Shown: positions 42,599-50,234 of the stretch, piece by piece
Layout: each line of letters opens with the position of its first letter
Position numbering within the stretch: position 1 is the stretch's first letter
NCBI GenBank assembly: GCA_040399685.1
Contig: JBBART010000019.1
Coordinates: 1-64,000 of the forward strand
Reading direction: 5' to 3'
Source: CAIQQQ01 sp040399685
Lineage (GTDB): Bacteria; Pseudomonadota; Alphaproteobacteria; Acetobacterales; Acetobacteraceae
DNA: 64,000 bases
Made by a program: the position numbers and the translations under genes
The notes under the pieces: model-generated
The model's database searches: none
Told to the model about the DNA's origin: nothing
Seen by the model: only the letters and a program-made list of their open reading frames with translations

Positions 42599-43399
42599 AT
42601 GACCCAATCCTTGCGCATCGCCACCTGGAACATCAATTCGCTGCGGCTGCGGCTGCCGTTGCTGGACGGGCTGATTGCCGGGTTGAACCCGGATGTGATC
42701 TGCCTGCAGGAAACCAAGGTTCCGGACGAGTTGTTCCCGCATGCCCCCCTGCCCGATCTTGGCTATCCGCATTACGTGCGGGCCGGGATGAAGGGGTATA
42801 ATGGGGTGGCCATTTTGTCGCGGCTGCCGCTGACGCATGTGACCACGACGCCGGATTGGTGTGGGCGGGGGGATTGCCGGCATATCGCGGCCGAGGTGGC
42901 CACGCCGTCTGGGCCGGTGACGGTGCATAATTTCTATGTGCCGGCGGGGGGCGATGTGGCCGACCGGGATGTGAACGAGAAGTTTGGGCACAAGCTGGAT
43001 TTCGTGGCGGAGGCGACGGCCTGGTTTCGGGCCAATCCGCCCAGGCGGAGTGTGCTGGTGGGGGATTTGAACATCGCGCCGTTGGAGCATGATGTTTGGA
43101 GCCACAAGCAGTTGTTGGGCGTGGTGAGCCATACGCCGGTGGAGACCGACGGGTTGCTGGCGTGGCAGCGTGAGGGGTTTGTGGATGCGGTGCGGATGTT
43201 CGTGCCGGATTCGGAGAAGCTTTATACGTGGTGGTCGTATCGGAACAAGGATTGGCGGGCGTCCAATCGGGGGCGGCGGTTGGATCATGTTTGGACCACG
43301 CCGGATTTGACGCCGACCGGGTTTACGATTTTGACGGAGGCGCGGGATTGGCAGCAGACATCGGATCATGTGCCGGTTTGTGTGGCAATGGAGGTTTAG
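42599..43399 (+). CDS. xthA: Exodeoxyribonuclease III
   Basis: A 266-residue AP endonuclease and 3'-5' exonuclease that repairs abasic sites. Conserved motifs: IATWNINSLRLRLPLL (residues 7-22), ICLQETKV with the metal-binding Glu (about 38), VHNFYVPAGGDV (about 108), VLVGDLNIAP with the catalytic Asp/Asn (about 155), and the C-terminal TSDHVPV with the Asp-His pair (about 258). Length is normal. A 60-bp piece of this gene, with two mismatches, recurs at 44551-44610 as a decayed duplicate. Confidence 0.93.
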   Translation: MTQSLRIATWNINSLRLRLPLLDGLIAGLNPDVICLQETKVPDELFPHAPLPDLGYPHYVRAGMKGYNGVAILSRLPLTHVTTTPDWCGRGDCRHIAAEVATPSGPVTVHNFYVPAGGDVADRDVNEKFGHKLDFVAEATAWFRANPPRRSVLVGDLNIAPLEHDVWSHKQLLGVVSHTPVETDGLLAWQREGFVDAVRMFVPDSEKLYTWWSYRNKDWRASNRGRRLDHVWTTPDLTPTGFTILTEARDWQQTSDHVPVCVAMEV

Positions 43400-43701
43400 G
43401 CTTCTTCTTTTGATCCAGAGAAGCACAAAGCGTTTTATTATTAAGGGGCGGTCTTTGGAATGGGCGAACGCCGCCGGCAGGCGGGGGGAATAGACAGATA
43501 GCGTGACTCGCACACCATGGTGAACCTCCGAAGGGGATTTCGGCGCATGCGATGGCACTCCCTGAAACGAGATAACGCGTTTTGTTAACCATTTTTTAGT
43601 TTTTGCGATTGAGAGCGTTACGATTTTTTTGTAGCAGGGAAGATCTGGCGTCGCTCGCAAAAGTTCGTCGCTTTTTCGGGGACTATTGAAAGGTCAACTG
43701 T
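43400..43701. other. 302-bp intergenic region upstream of PEP-CTERM gene
   Basis: Contains AT-rich stretches at about 43575-43640 that probably carry the promoter of the PEP-CTERM gene. AAGG lies 9 bases before its ATG. No gene or repeat seen. Confidence 0.5.
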
Positions 43702-44412
43702 ATGTCGTTGCGTCGAATTGGCTTGGGTGTCGTCGGGGCGTTGGCACTTTGCGTTATGTGCCTGTCCAGCGCGCAGGCTGCCTCCACAACCGTGCTGGGA
43801 AACAACAAGGCGAGTTCTTACAACTATCTCGGTTACACAAGTACGAACACCTATACTGAAAACGGGTTTACGATCGTCATTTCCTACGGCGGTATGCAGC
43901 CAGGCAACAACACCGGCGGCAGCGGCACTGGCAACATTGATGTCGCTGGCGGCATCTCACCCTGTTGCGCCTGGGTTCCGGGCGGCGGTGGCGGCATCTA
44001 TACATATGTCGTTACTGAAACAGACGGTGGCAGCTTTACGTTCAGCTCCTTGAACGTCGGCGATGGGGACGTAGATCCGTTGCTGACCCAGTCTGTGTTG
44101 GTGACGGGCGCCGAGGCCGGCGGCGGCACGATCAGCCAAACGCTGTACGGCGCGGGCGCGCCAACCGCGCAAACGGCGGCAGCGTTCAGCAACGTGGCGT
44201 TGACCAGTTTGACGCTGAGCAATTTTTCGACGTTCGCGGCACCGACACCGGCATATCTTGCCTGCTATCAGGGGCTTTGCGGGGCCTCGATCAACAATTT
44301 GGTGCTGAATGCGAATGCGGTGACCAGCGTGCCTGAACCCGCCTCGATGGTGGTTCTGGGTGTGGCGCTTGCTGGGCTTGCGTTCTGCCGGAAAGCTCGC
44401 TTTTCCGCCTGA
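43702..44412 (+). CDS. PEP-CTERM sorting-domain secreted protein
   Basis: A 236-residue exported protein. Signal peptide about residues 1-26 (GLGVVGALALCVMCLSSAQA). The mature part is rich in Gly, Ser, Thr and Asn with several aromatic beta-type segments. The C terminus is a classic PEP-CTERM signal: VPEPAS (about 213), a hydrophobic helix MVVLGVALAGLAF, and a basic tail RKARFSA. It would be processed by an EpsH/exosortase and displayed at the surface, usually in exopolysaccharide-producing bacteria. No exosortase gene is in the window. The body has no family that I recognise. Confidence 0.87.
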   Translation: MSLRRIGLGVVGALALCVMCLSSAQAASTTVLGNNKASSYNYLGYTSTNTYTENGFTIVISYGGMQPGNNTGGSGTGNIDVAGGISPCCAWVPGGGGGIYTYVVTETDGGSFTFSSLNVGDGDVDPLLTQSVLVTGAEAGGGTISQTLYGAGAPTAQTAAAFSNVALTSLTLSNFSTFAAPTPAYLACYQGLCGASINNLVLNANAVTSVPEPASMVVLGVALAGLAFCRKARFSA

Positions 44413-44872
44413 ATGCCGGGATAACGCCTTCCCGCCTTTGCCGGCCGTGCCGGTGAAGGCGGCTTTGGAGGTGGCGCTGGTGGAGCGTGATGTTTTGAAT
44501 TACGGGCCGTTGCGCGGCGTCGTGCGCCATGCGCACCTGTGGAAAGCGTTGGGTTGCTGGCGTGGCAGCGGGAGGGGTTTGTGGGTGCGGTGCGGATGTT
44601 CGTGCCGGATTTGACGCCCTCCCGCCGACGGTTCTGACGATTGGCGGTTATGGAGCAGCCAGCGTTCGCAGCGGGAGGCGGAGAAGGCAGAGATTGCCGC
44701 GACGACGCAAATTGGCCGGAAGGAGACTGGGCCGGAGGGAGACTGGCAGGTGCGGGGCAGTGTCGGCGAGATAGCTGACGTTCATCCGGTTAAGGTGACG
44801 TGGCCCGGAGTTGCCCCCAAGCGACACCTCGGCGTCTAGCCATTCACGGCACGCTTGGCTATCTTCCGATGC
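44413..44872. other. 460-bp region with a decayed xthA fragment
   Basis: Besides the xthA remnant (44548-44639) I see only short non-conserved open frames. The base composition and the loss of frame suggest degraded coding sequence. Confidence 0.5.
44548..44639 (+). pseudogene. Decayed partial duplicate of xthA
   Basis: 44551-44610 matches 43151-43210 of xthA with only two mismatches. In frame it reads LLAWQREGFVGAVRMFVPD and then jumps to LTP, skipping about 32 residues that follow in the parent, ending at a TGA at 44637-44639. The join is at CCGGAT, which occurs at both ends of the missing segment in xthA (about 43205 and 43301), so the deletion probably arose by recombination between these short direct repeats. 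It lacks the N-terminal catalytic half and cannot be functional. Confidence 0.8.
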
Positions 44873-45178
44873 ATGTCCAACTCCCCCGCGGCCGACCTGG
44901 CCCCCCTCATCAAGCTCCTGCAGGCGGGCGTTCAGCCGAACCGCGCTGCCACCGAACTCTCTCGCATCCTGGCGATATGGGCCGCCGAACTTAAGGACAA
45001 CGGCGAGCAGCTCCAGGAGCGGCTATCGGGCTTGGCCGAACAGATGACGGCGGGGATTGAGGAAATGCACGAGGGCATTGCCGCGGCGAGCGATAAAGGG
45101 AAACCCACGCTGCGGCGCATACTGGCGACGCACGAGGCGGTGCTGGACGAATTGCTGAAGGCGCAGAGTCCAGGCTAG
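44873..45178 (+). CDS. Small helical hypothetical protein
   Basis: A 101-residue acidic protein, predicted almost wholly helical, with a central heptad-like stretch (LKDNGEQLQERLSGLAEQMTAGIEEMHEGI, about residues 40-70) that suggests a coiled coil. No signal peptide, membrane helix or catalytic motif. I do not recognise a family. ATG 44873 gives MSNSPAADL at the N terminus. It may be a real small gene because codon use fits the neighbours, but the context offers no function. Confidence 0.5.
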   Translation: MSNSPAADLAPLIKLLQAGVQPNRAATELSRILAIWAAELKDNGEQLQERLSGLAEQMTAGIEEMHEGIAAASDKGKPTLRRILATHEAVLDELLKAQSPG

Positions 45179-45384
45179 GCATCCGCCGCGTCGGAGAGAC
45201 GCTGACCGCTGCCCTCGACCCAAACGTCGTCATCTGCAGCGGATTTCTGCAAGAGGGGCCAGGGATCCGCTCCGCAGGATAGCTGAACGATGGTCAGTCA
45301 CGTTTGATTGCGTTGGTCGGTCATGAGAAGGGCGTAGAGCAGGGGGGGCTTGTCGCGTGCCCTCCCCCGGAGCCTTCCTTGATA

Positions 45385-48300
45385 TCAAACGGCGACTTCG
45401 ACACTGTCCAGATAGCTGAACAAATCCCTTAACAGCGTGCGGGATTCATCAAGATTGGCGTCCTCCGACGCCTGTTCGAGGCCGGCGCCGAGGTCGGTGA
45501 TTGTCTGGAAGCCGAAACTTCCGCCGGACCCTCGCATGTTGTGACCGAGGATCGTTACCGTCTCGAAGTCCGAGCGGTCCAAGGCGTCGCGGATCGCGGT
45601 GGCGTTGGCGCGGCAATTGTCCAGATATGCGGGGACCCGCTCCGCCAATCGCCGCGCCGCCCGTGCGTTTCCGGCATCGAGGCGGTCGTCGGCGCGTGAC
45701 GGCTGCAATCCGGCTGCAGTGTAATCCCGGATCGCTTGCAGCAGGACATCCTGCTTGATCGGTTTGCTCAGATACGCCGTGCAACCGGCTGCCAGGCACA
45801 TCTCGCGGTCGCCCATGAAGGCGGAGGCGGTCAGGGCGATGATGGGGGTTGGGGGCCGGCCGTTGGCCTTTTCCCAGGCGCGCAGCGTGCGTGTGGCGGT
45901 CAGTCCGTCCATCACCGGCATTTGCCGGTCCATCAGCACCAGGTCGTAGTGGCCAGCCTTGAACATCTCGCAGGCGATGAGGCCGGTTTCGGCGACGTCG
46001 ATCCTGAACGGCGTATCTTCGAGGTATGCCAGGGTGATTGTGCAGTTATCGGGCGAATCCTCTGCCATCAGGATGCGCAGTGCCCGTAACGGCGCTTCGG
46101 TGTCGGTGCCGATCGGTGCGCTGACCGGCCGGTCGGCGGCGGCCCAGATTTCGAACGGAACCGCGAAGCCGAAGGCGCTTCCTTTGCCGACTTCGCTGGA
46201 GACCCAGATGCGCCCGCCCATCAGTTCGACCAGACGCTTTGAGATCGTCAGACCGAGGCCGGAGCCACCGAACCTGCGCGTGGTGGACGAATCGGCCTGG
46301 GTGAAGCGCTCGAAGATCGTGGCCAGCTTGTCGTCGACAATGCCGATGCCGGTGTCGGTGATGGTGAACCGCAGGGCGGTCGGCACCGCGAAGTCCTGTT
46401 GTGGTTCGACGGTCAGGGAGATGGTGCCGGACGCGGTGAATTTGATCGCGTTTCCGAGCAGATTGAGCAGCACCTGGCGAAGGCGCGTGGGGTCGCCGAC
46501 CAGGTCGTTGCTGACATCAGGTGAGATGTTGCACACCAACGTGAGGTTTTTTTCCTGGGCGCGGGGCGCCACCATCTCGATCACCTTCTCAAGGTGATCG
46601 TTGAGGGAAAAGCCGGTTCGCTCCAGGTCGAGTTGCGATGCCTCCACCTTGGAAAGGTCGAGGATGTCGTTGATGAGATTCAGAAGATTGTCGCCGGAAC
46701 GCTGGAAAATATGGACATATTTCCGCTGCTCCTGGGACAGCTCGGTTTTGGCCAGCAGATCGGCAATGCCCATGATGGCGTTCATCGGCGTGCGGATCTC
46801 GTGGCTCATGCTGGCCAGAAAGTCTGACTTGGTGCGGCTGGCGCTTTCGGCTGCCGCTTTGGCCTGCTGAAGTTCCTGTTCGAACCGCTTGCGATCGGTG
46901 ACGTCGCGGGCGGCGGCGAAGACGCCCTGCAATGTGCGGCTGCGATCATAAAAGGTTGTTGCGTTGTACGAAACCACTGTCTGCTTGCCGTCACGGGTCT
47001 GGGCGGTGAGTTCGTAGTCTGTGACGGATTTTTCGTTCAGAACGCGCTTGATCGCGGCCTCTGCCCGATTGGGGTCGGTGAAGCAATTCTTGAACGGCGC
47101 GCCGATCAACTCGTCACGGGTGCAGCCGGTCAGGGCCTCCATCTGCTTGTTTACGTCGGTGATGATGCCCGCCGGATCGGTGGTCATCAGGGCGTCGGTG
47201 TTCGATTCGATCAGGGAGCGGGTGTAGAATTGCTGGTCGCGCAGGCGTTGGTCGGATTGTTTCTGCTCTTCTTCCACCAGTTTGCGCGCCGTGTTGTCGG
47301 TGCCGATCAGCAGGTAGCCGATGATCACGTCCTGCACGTCCCGCAGGGCGGTGACGGAGACGACCGCTGGCAGGCGGGTGCCGTCCTTGCGGATATAGGT
47401 CAGTTCATAGATGTCTTCGATGCCGCGAGAGGCCTTGAACACCAAGGCCTCGAAGCCTGGCGTGATGTCGGTGGCCAGTTCGGCGCTCAACGCCCGGGCG
47501 CGGGCGATCAGTTCCTGCGGATCGGAGATGTCTGCCGGGGTGATGGTGTTCATCACTTCAGCTGCCGTGTAGCCGAGCATGCGCTCAGCGCCGACGTTGA
47601 AGATCTGGATCACGCCCTTGGCGTCGGTGGCGATGCTGGAGAAGTTGGCGCTGTTGAAGATGGCGTTTTGCAGGGCCCCCGCCTGCAAAAGGGCTTCCTC
47701 GGCGGCTTTTCGGGCGGTGTTGTCGGTGCCGATCAAGAGATAGCCGATGATGGCGCCAGACGCGTCGCGCAGGGCGGTGACCGAGACGACGGCCGGGAAC
47801 CTGGTGCCGTCCTTGCGGATATAGGTCAGTTCATAAATGTCTTCGATGCCGCGCGACGCCTTGAACACCAGGGCTTCGAAGCCCGGCGTGATGGGCGTTT
47901 CCAGCTCGGCGCTCAAGGCCTGGGCGCGGGCGATCAGCTCCTGCGGATCGGAGATGTCCGCTGGTGTGATTGTGTTCATCACTTCGGCGGCCGTGTAGCC
48001 GAGCATACGCTCAGCACCCACGTTGAAGATCTGGATCACGCCTTTGGCGTCGGTGGCGATGCTGGAGAAGTTGGCGCTGTTGAAGATGGCGCTCTGGAGC
48101 GCATCGGCTTTGACGATCGACTCTTCCGTCTGCCGGGCCGCGCTGTTGGACGCGAGGCGCAAGCTCTCATCGGCGGCGTCTGCCGGTGGAGTTGCCGTCA
48201 TGTCTCGTGGCCCAACATCCGGTCGATTGGCGTTGTCACACCCTGGATGGTCTTGGGACTCTTGCTGGAGAAGCTCGCGGACGAATGAGTCGAGTTGTGC

Positions 48301-48624
48301 GTGATGGTAAGGCTTTTGAAGGAAGCGACTGCCAGGGACGAACCGCGCGACCATGTCGTAATTCAGCCGGCGGCTCGAGGTGTAGAGCACCGGCAACCAG
48401 GGCCTGAGTGCAATTGCCTGATTGGCGACGTCGTAGCCGCCGAACGGCGCGGCATTGAGCCGGATGTCGACGAACAGGATGTCGATATGACCCGGTGCCA
48501 TCAGGTGGACGACCGCTCCGGCGAGGTCGCTCGCGAGCAGCGCAACGTGGCCCAAATCCTCGATCACCCATTTCAGGTTCTCGAGAATGAAAATATCATC
48601 TTCTACAACAAGAATGACCGCCAT
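45385..48624 (-). CDS. Hybrid sensor histidine kinase (REC-PAS-PAS-PAS-HisKA-HATPase-REC-HPt)
   Basis: A 1079-residue cytoplasmic kinase with no membrane helix. N-terminal receiver (about 1-120; acidic pair in LVVEDD, phospho-Asp in LFVDIRL, Lys in LQKPY). PAS1 and PAS2 (about 170-300 and 312-442) are a tandem duplication with 9 differences in 132 residues; a third, unrelated PAS (about 458-575) follows. HisKA contains the phospho-His in SHEIRTPMNAIMG (about 600). HATPase has N-, G1- and G2-type boxes (LLNLLGNAIKF, DTGIGI, GSGLGLTISKRLVE). The second receiver has LVLMDRQMPVMDG and SKPIK. The terminal HPt has its His in LGHNMRGSGGSFG. This is a full internal phosphorelay. ATG 48624 starts the receiver directly. 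No partner regulator is adjacent. Confidence 0.92.
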   Translation of the reverse strand: MAVILVVEDDIFILENLKWVIEDLGHVALLASDLAGAVVHLMAPGHIDILFVDIRLNAAPFGGYDVANQAIALRPWLPVLYTSSRRLNYDMVARFVPGSRFLQKPYHHAQLDSFVRELLQQESQDHPGCDNANRPDVGPRDMTATPPADAADESLRLASNSAARQTEESIVKADALQSAIFNSANFSSIATDAKGVIQIFNVGAERMLGYTAAEVMNTITPADISDPQELIARAQALSAELETPITPGFEALVFKASRGIEDIYELTYIRKDGTRFPAVVSVTALRDASGAIIGYLLIGTDNTARKAAEEALLQAGALQNAIFNSANFSSIATDAKGVIQIFNVGAERMLGYTAAEVMNTITPADISDPQELIARARALSAELATDITPGFEALVFKASRGIEDIYELTYIRKDGTRLPAVVSVTALRDVQDVIIGYLLIGTDNTARKLVEEEQKQSDQRLRDQQFYTRSLIESNTDALMTTDPAGIITDVNKQMEALTGCTRDELIGAPFKNCFTDPNRAEAAIKRVLNEKSVTDYELTAQTRDGKQTVVSYNATTFYDRSRTLQGVFAAARDVTDRKRFEQELQQAKAAAESASRTKSDFLASMSHEIRTPMNAIMGIADLLAKTELSQEQRKYVHIFQRSGDNLLNLINDILDLSKVEASQLDLERTGFSLNDHLEKVIEMVAPRAQEKNLTLVCNISPDVSNDLVGDPTRLRQVLLNLLGNAIKFTASGTISLTVEPQQDFAVPTALRFTITDTGIGIVDDKLATIFERFTQADSSTTRRFGGSGLGLTISKRLVELMGGRIWVSSEVGKGSAFGFAVPFEIWAAADRPVSAPIGTDTEAPLRALRILMAEDSPDNCTITLAYLEDTPFRIDVAETGLIACEMFKAGHYDLVLMDRQMPVMDGLTATRTLRAWEKANGRPPTPIIALTASAFMGDREMCLAAGCTAYLSKPIKQDVLLQAIRDYTAAGLQPSRADDRLDAGNARAARRLAERVPAYLDNCRANATAIRDALDRSDFETVTILGHNMRGSGGSFGFQTITDLGAGLEQASEDANLDESRTLLRDLFSYLDSVEVAV

Positions 48625-48870
48625 CAATAAGATCGTGGGCGTGAGTTTGGCACAGCGAAAAATCCTCCACGGCCGCAAACCCCTTCACGACAATGCGCGT
48701 AAACGCGCACCGAACAAAAAAGTTCCCGAGTTGGCTTTTTTTATACAAAAATACCTGCTCGCTTTCAAGTGAGCATTATGTCACGGCCTCCGCGGGTGGC
48801 TTAACCGCCTTTTTTCAGAGTCAGCGGCTCGACGTTGCGGCAGCTAGATTGGCGTGCAGGCGAGGCAATT

Positions 48871-49893
48871 CTAGGCGACCGCGCCTGACGCCGAACGGTT
48901 GTTCCAGAGCTCGCGGGCGCGGACCACGCAGATGGTTGGGTCGGCTTCCTGCCCTGCCGCGTGCAAGGCGGTCGCGGCGGTGGCGATGATGATGGTTTCG
49001 GCGGTTGGGTCTGATTTCTGGCCGTGCCACAGGGCGGCGAGGTCTGGTGGGGTTTGGAGAGTGGGTTTGCCGGTGGCGCCGAGCGGGGGCCAGGTTTGTT
49101 CGCCCTGGTCGGTGGAGAGGGTCAGGGGTTTTGCGCCGGTCCATTCGGCTTCGCCGCCGCCGCCTTTGAGGACCGAGATGCGGCGGTTGAAGAGTTTGGC
49201 GACGGAGAGATGCAGGGCGATGTAGGCGGGGTGGAAGACGCCGTCGATGGAGCCGTGGGCGTCGGCTGGGTCGATCAGGCGGCCGACGGTGTTCAGAGGG
49301 GAGCGCAGGCCGAGGATGCCGCGCAGGGCCAGCAGGGCAGCGAGTTCGGGGCTGAGGGCTTCGGTGGGGACGAAGGCGAAGTTGGATTGGTCGAGGGCGG
49401 CTTCGGCTTCTTGATGGGTGGTGGCGGGCTGGATGTTGAGGGCTTCGAGGCTGGCGACCAGGGATTGGCGGCCGGGGCCGGTGACGGGGCCGTGCATCAG
49501 GACGCGCAGGCCGGATTTCGCCAGCAGGAGGGCGGAGAGGAGATACCAGGGCAGGCCTCTGGTGCGGCCGTCGGCGTAGCTGGGCCAGTCGAGCTCGACT
49601 GGTTTGGCGAAGTGCCAGGGGAGGCCTGAATGGTCTCGGGCGGCTTCGACCAGGCCGGCCATTTCATCGGGGGCTTCGCCGCGATAGCGGAGCAGCATGA
49701 GCATGGCGCCGATCTGTTCGCGGGTGGCCTCGCCACGCAGGACCATGCCGAGGGCCTGGTGGGCTTCGGCCCTTGTCAGCGAGCGCGAGCGGCCGGGGCC
49801 GCGGCCGAGGATGCGGATAAAGGGGGCGAAGTCGTGCGTGTCGGTGGCGACGCGCTGGGGTTGGGCGTCGTCTTCGAGGGTGTGGTCGGTCAT
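48871..49893 (-). CDS. TrpD2/YbiB-family protein (anthranilate phosphoribosyltransferase-like fold)
   Basis: A 340-residue protein of the glycosyl-transferase family 3 fold, related to anthranilate phosphoribosyltransferase but of the YbiB/TrpD2 type. N-terminal helical domain: SLTRAEAHQALGMVLRGEATREQIGAMLMLLRYRGEAPDEMAGL (residues about 38-82). The glycine-rich loop of real TrpD is replaced by LMHGPVTGPGRQS (about 130), and LGLRSPLNTVGRLIDP (about 195) and ISVLKGGGGEAEW (about 240) are present. E. coli YbiB binds nucleic acids and is linked to the SOS response. In alphaproteobacteria this family often follows nirBD, as here (12 bp after nirD), so a link to nitrite assimilation is likely. Confidence 0.85.
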   Translation of the reverse strand: MTDHTLEDDAQPQRVATDTHDFAPFIRILGRGPGRSRSLTRAEAHQALGMVLRGEATREQIGAMLMLLRYRGEAPDEMAGLVEAARDHSGLPWHFAKPVELDWPSYADGRTRGLPWYLLSALLLAKSGLRVLMHGPVTGPGRQSLVASLEALNIQPATTHQEAEAALDQSNFAFVPTEALSPELAALLALRGILGLRSPLNTVGRLIDPADAHGSIDGVFHPAYIALHLSVAKLFNRRISVLKGGGGEAEWTGAKPLTLSTDQGEQTWPPLGATGKPTLQTPPDLAALWHGQKSDPTAETIIIATAATALHAAGQEADPTICVVRARELWNNRSASGAVA

Positions 49894-49905
49894 GGCGGGG
49901 GTTTA

Positions 49906-50232
49906 TCAGGCGGCGGCGAGCCAGACCACGCCGTTTTCGACGCGGACCGGGATCTTGGGGGTACAGCCGATGTCAGGCGCGGCGGCTTCGCCGGTTTCGA
50001 GGTCGATGACCCAGCTGTGCAGCGGGCAGGCGACGCGGTGGCCGTGGACGATGCCTTCCGACAAGGGGCCGTGCTTGTGGGGGCAGCGGTTGCGGATGGC
50101 GAAGACGCTGTCGTCCGTGCAGCGGAAGATGGCGATTTCGCCCTTCGGCGAGGGGATGACCCGGGCGCCGAGGGGGAGGATGTCGGCCAGGTGGCAGACC
50201 TGGACCCAGTTGAGGGTGGTGGTGGTGGTCAT
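49906..50232 (-). CDS. nirD: Assimilatory nitrite reductase (NADH) small subunit
   Basis: A 108-residue Rieske-type subunit. It has the cluster motifs CPHKHG (about residues 50-55) and CPLHSW (about 70-75), so it can bind a [2Fe-2S] cluster, unlike some NirD proteins that have lost the ligands. It starts at ATG 50232, right before a Thr run and NWVQVCHLADI. It lies 2 bp after the nirB stop, in the nirB-nirD-trpD2 operon. Confidence 0.93.
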   Translation of the reverse strand: MTTTTTLNWVQVCHLADILPLGARVIPSPKGEIAIFRCTDDSVFAIRNRCPHKHGPLSEGIVHGHRVACPLHSWVIDLETGEAAAPDIGCTPKIPVRVENGVVWLAAA

Positions 50233-50234
50233 GA

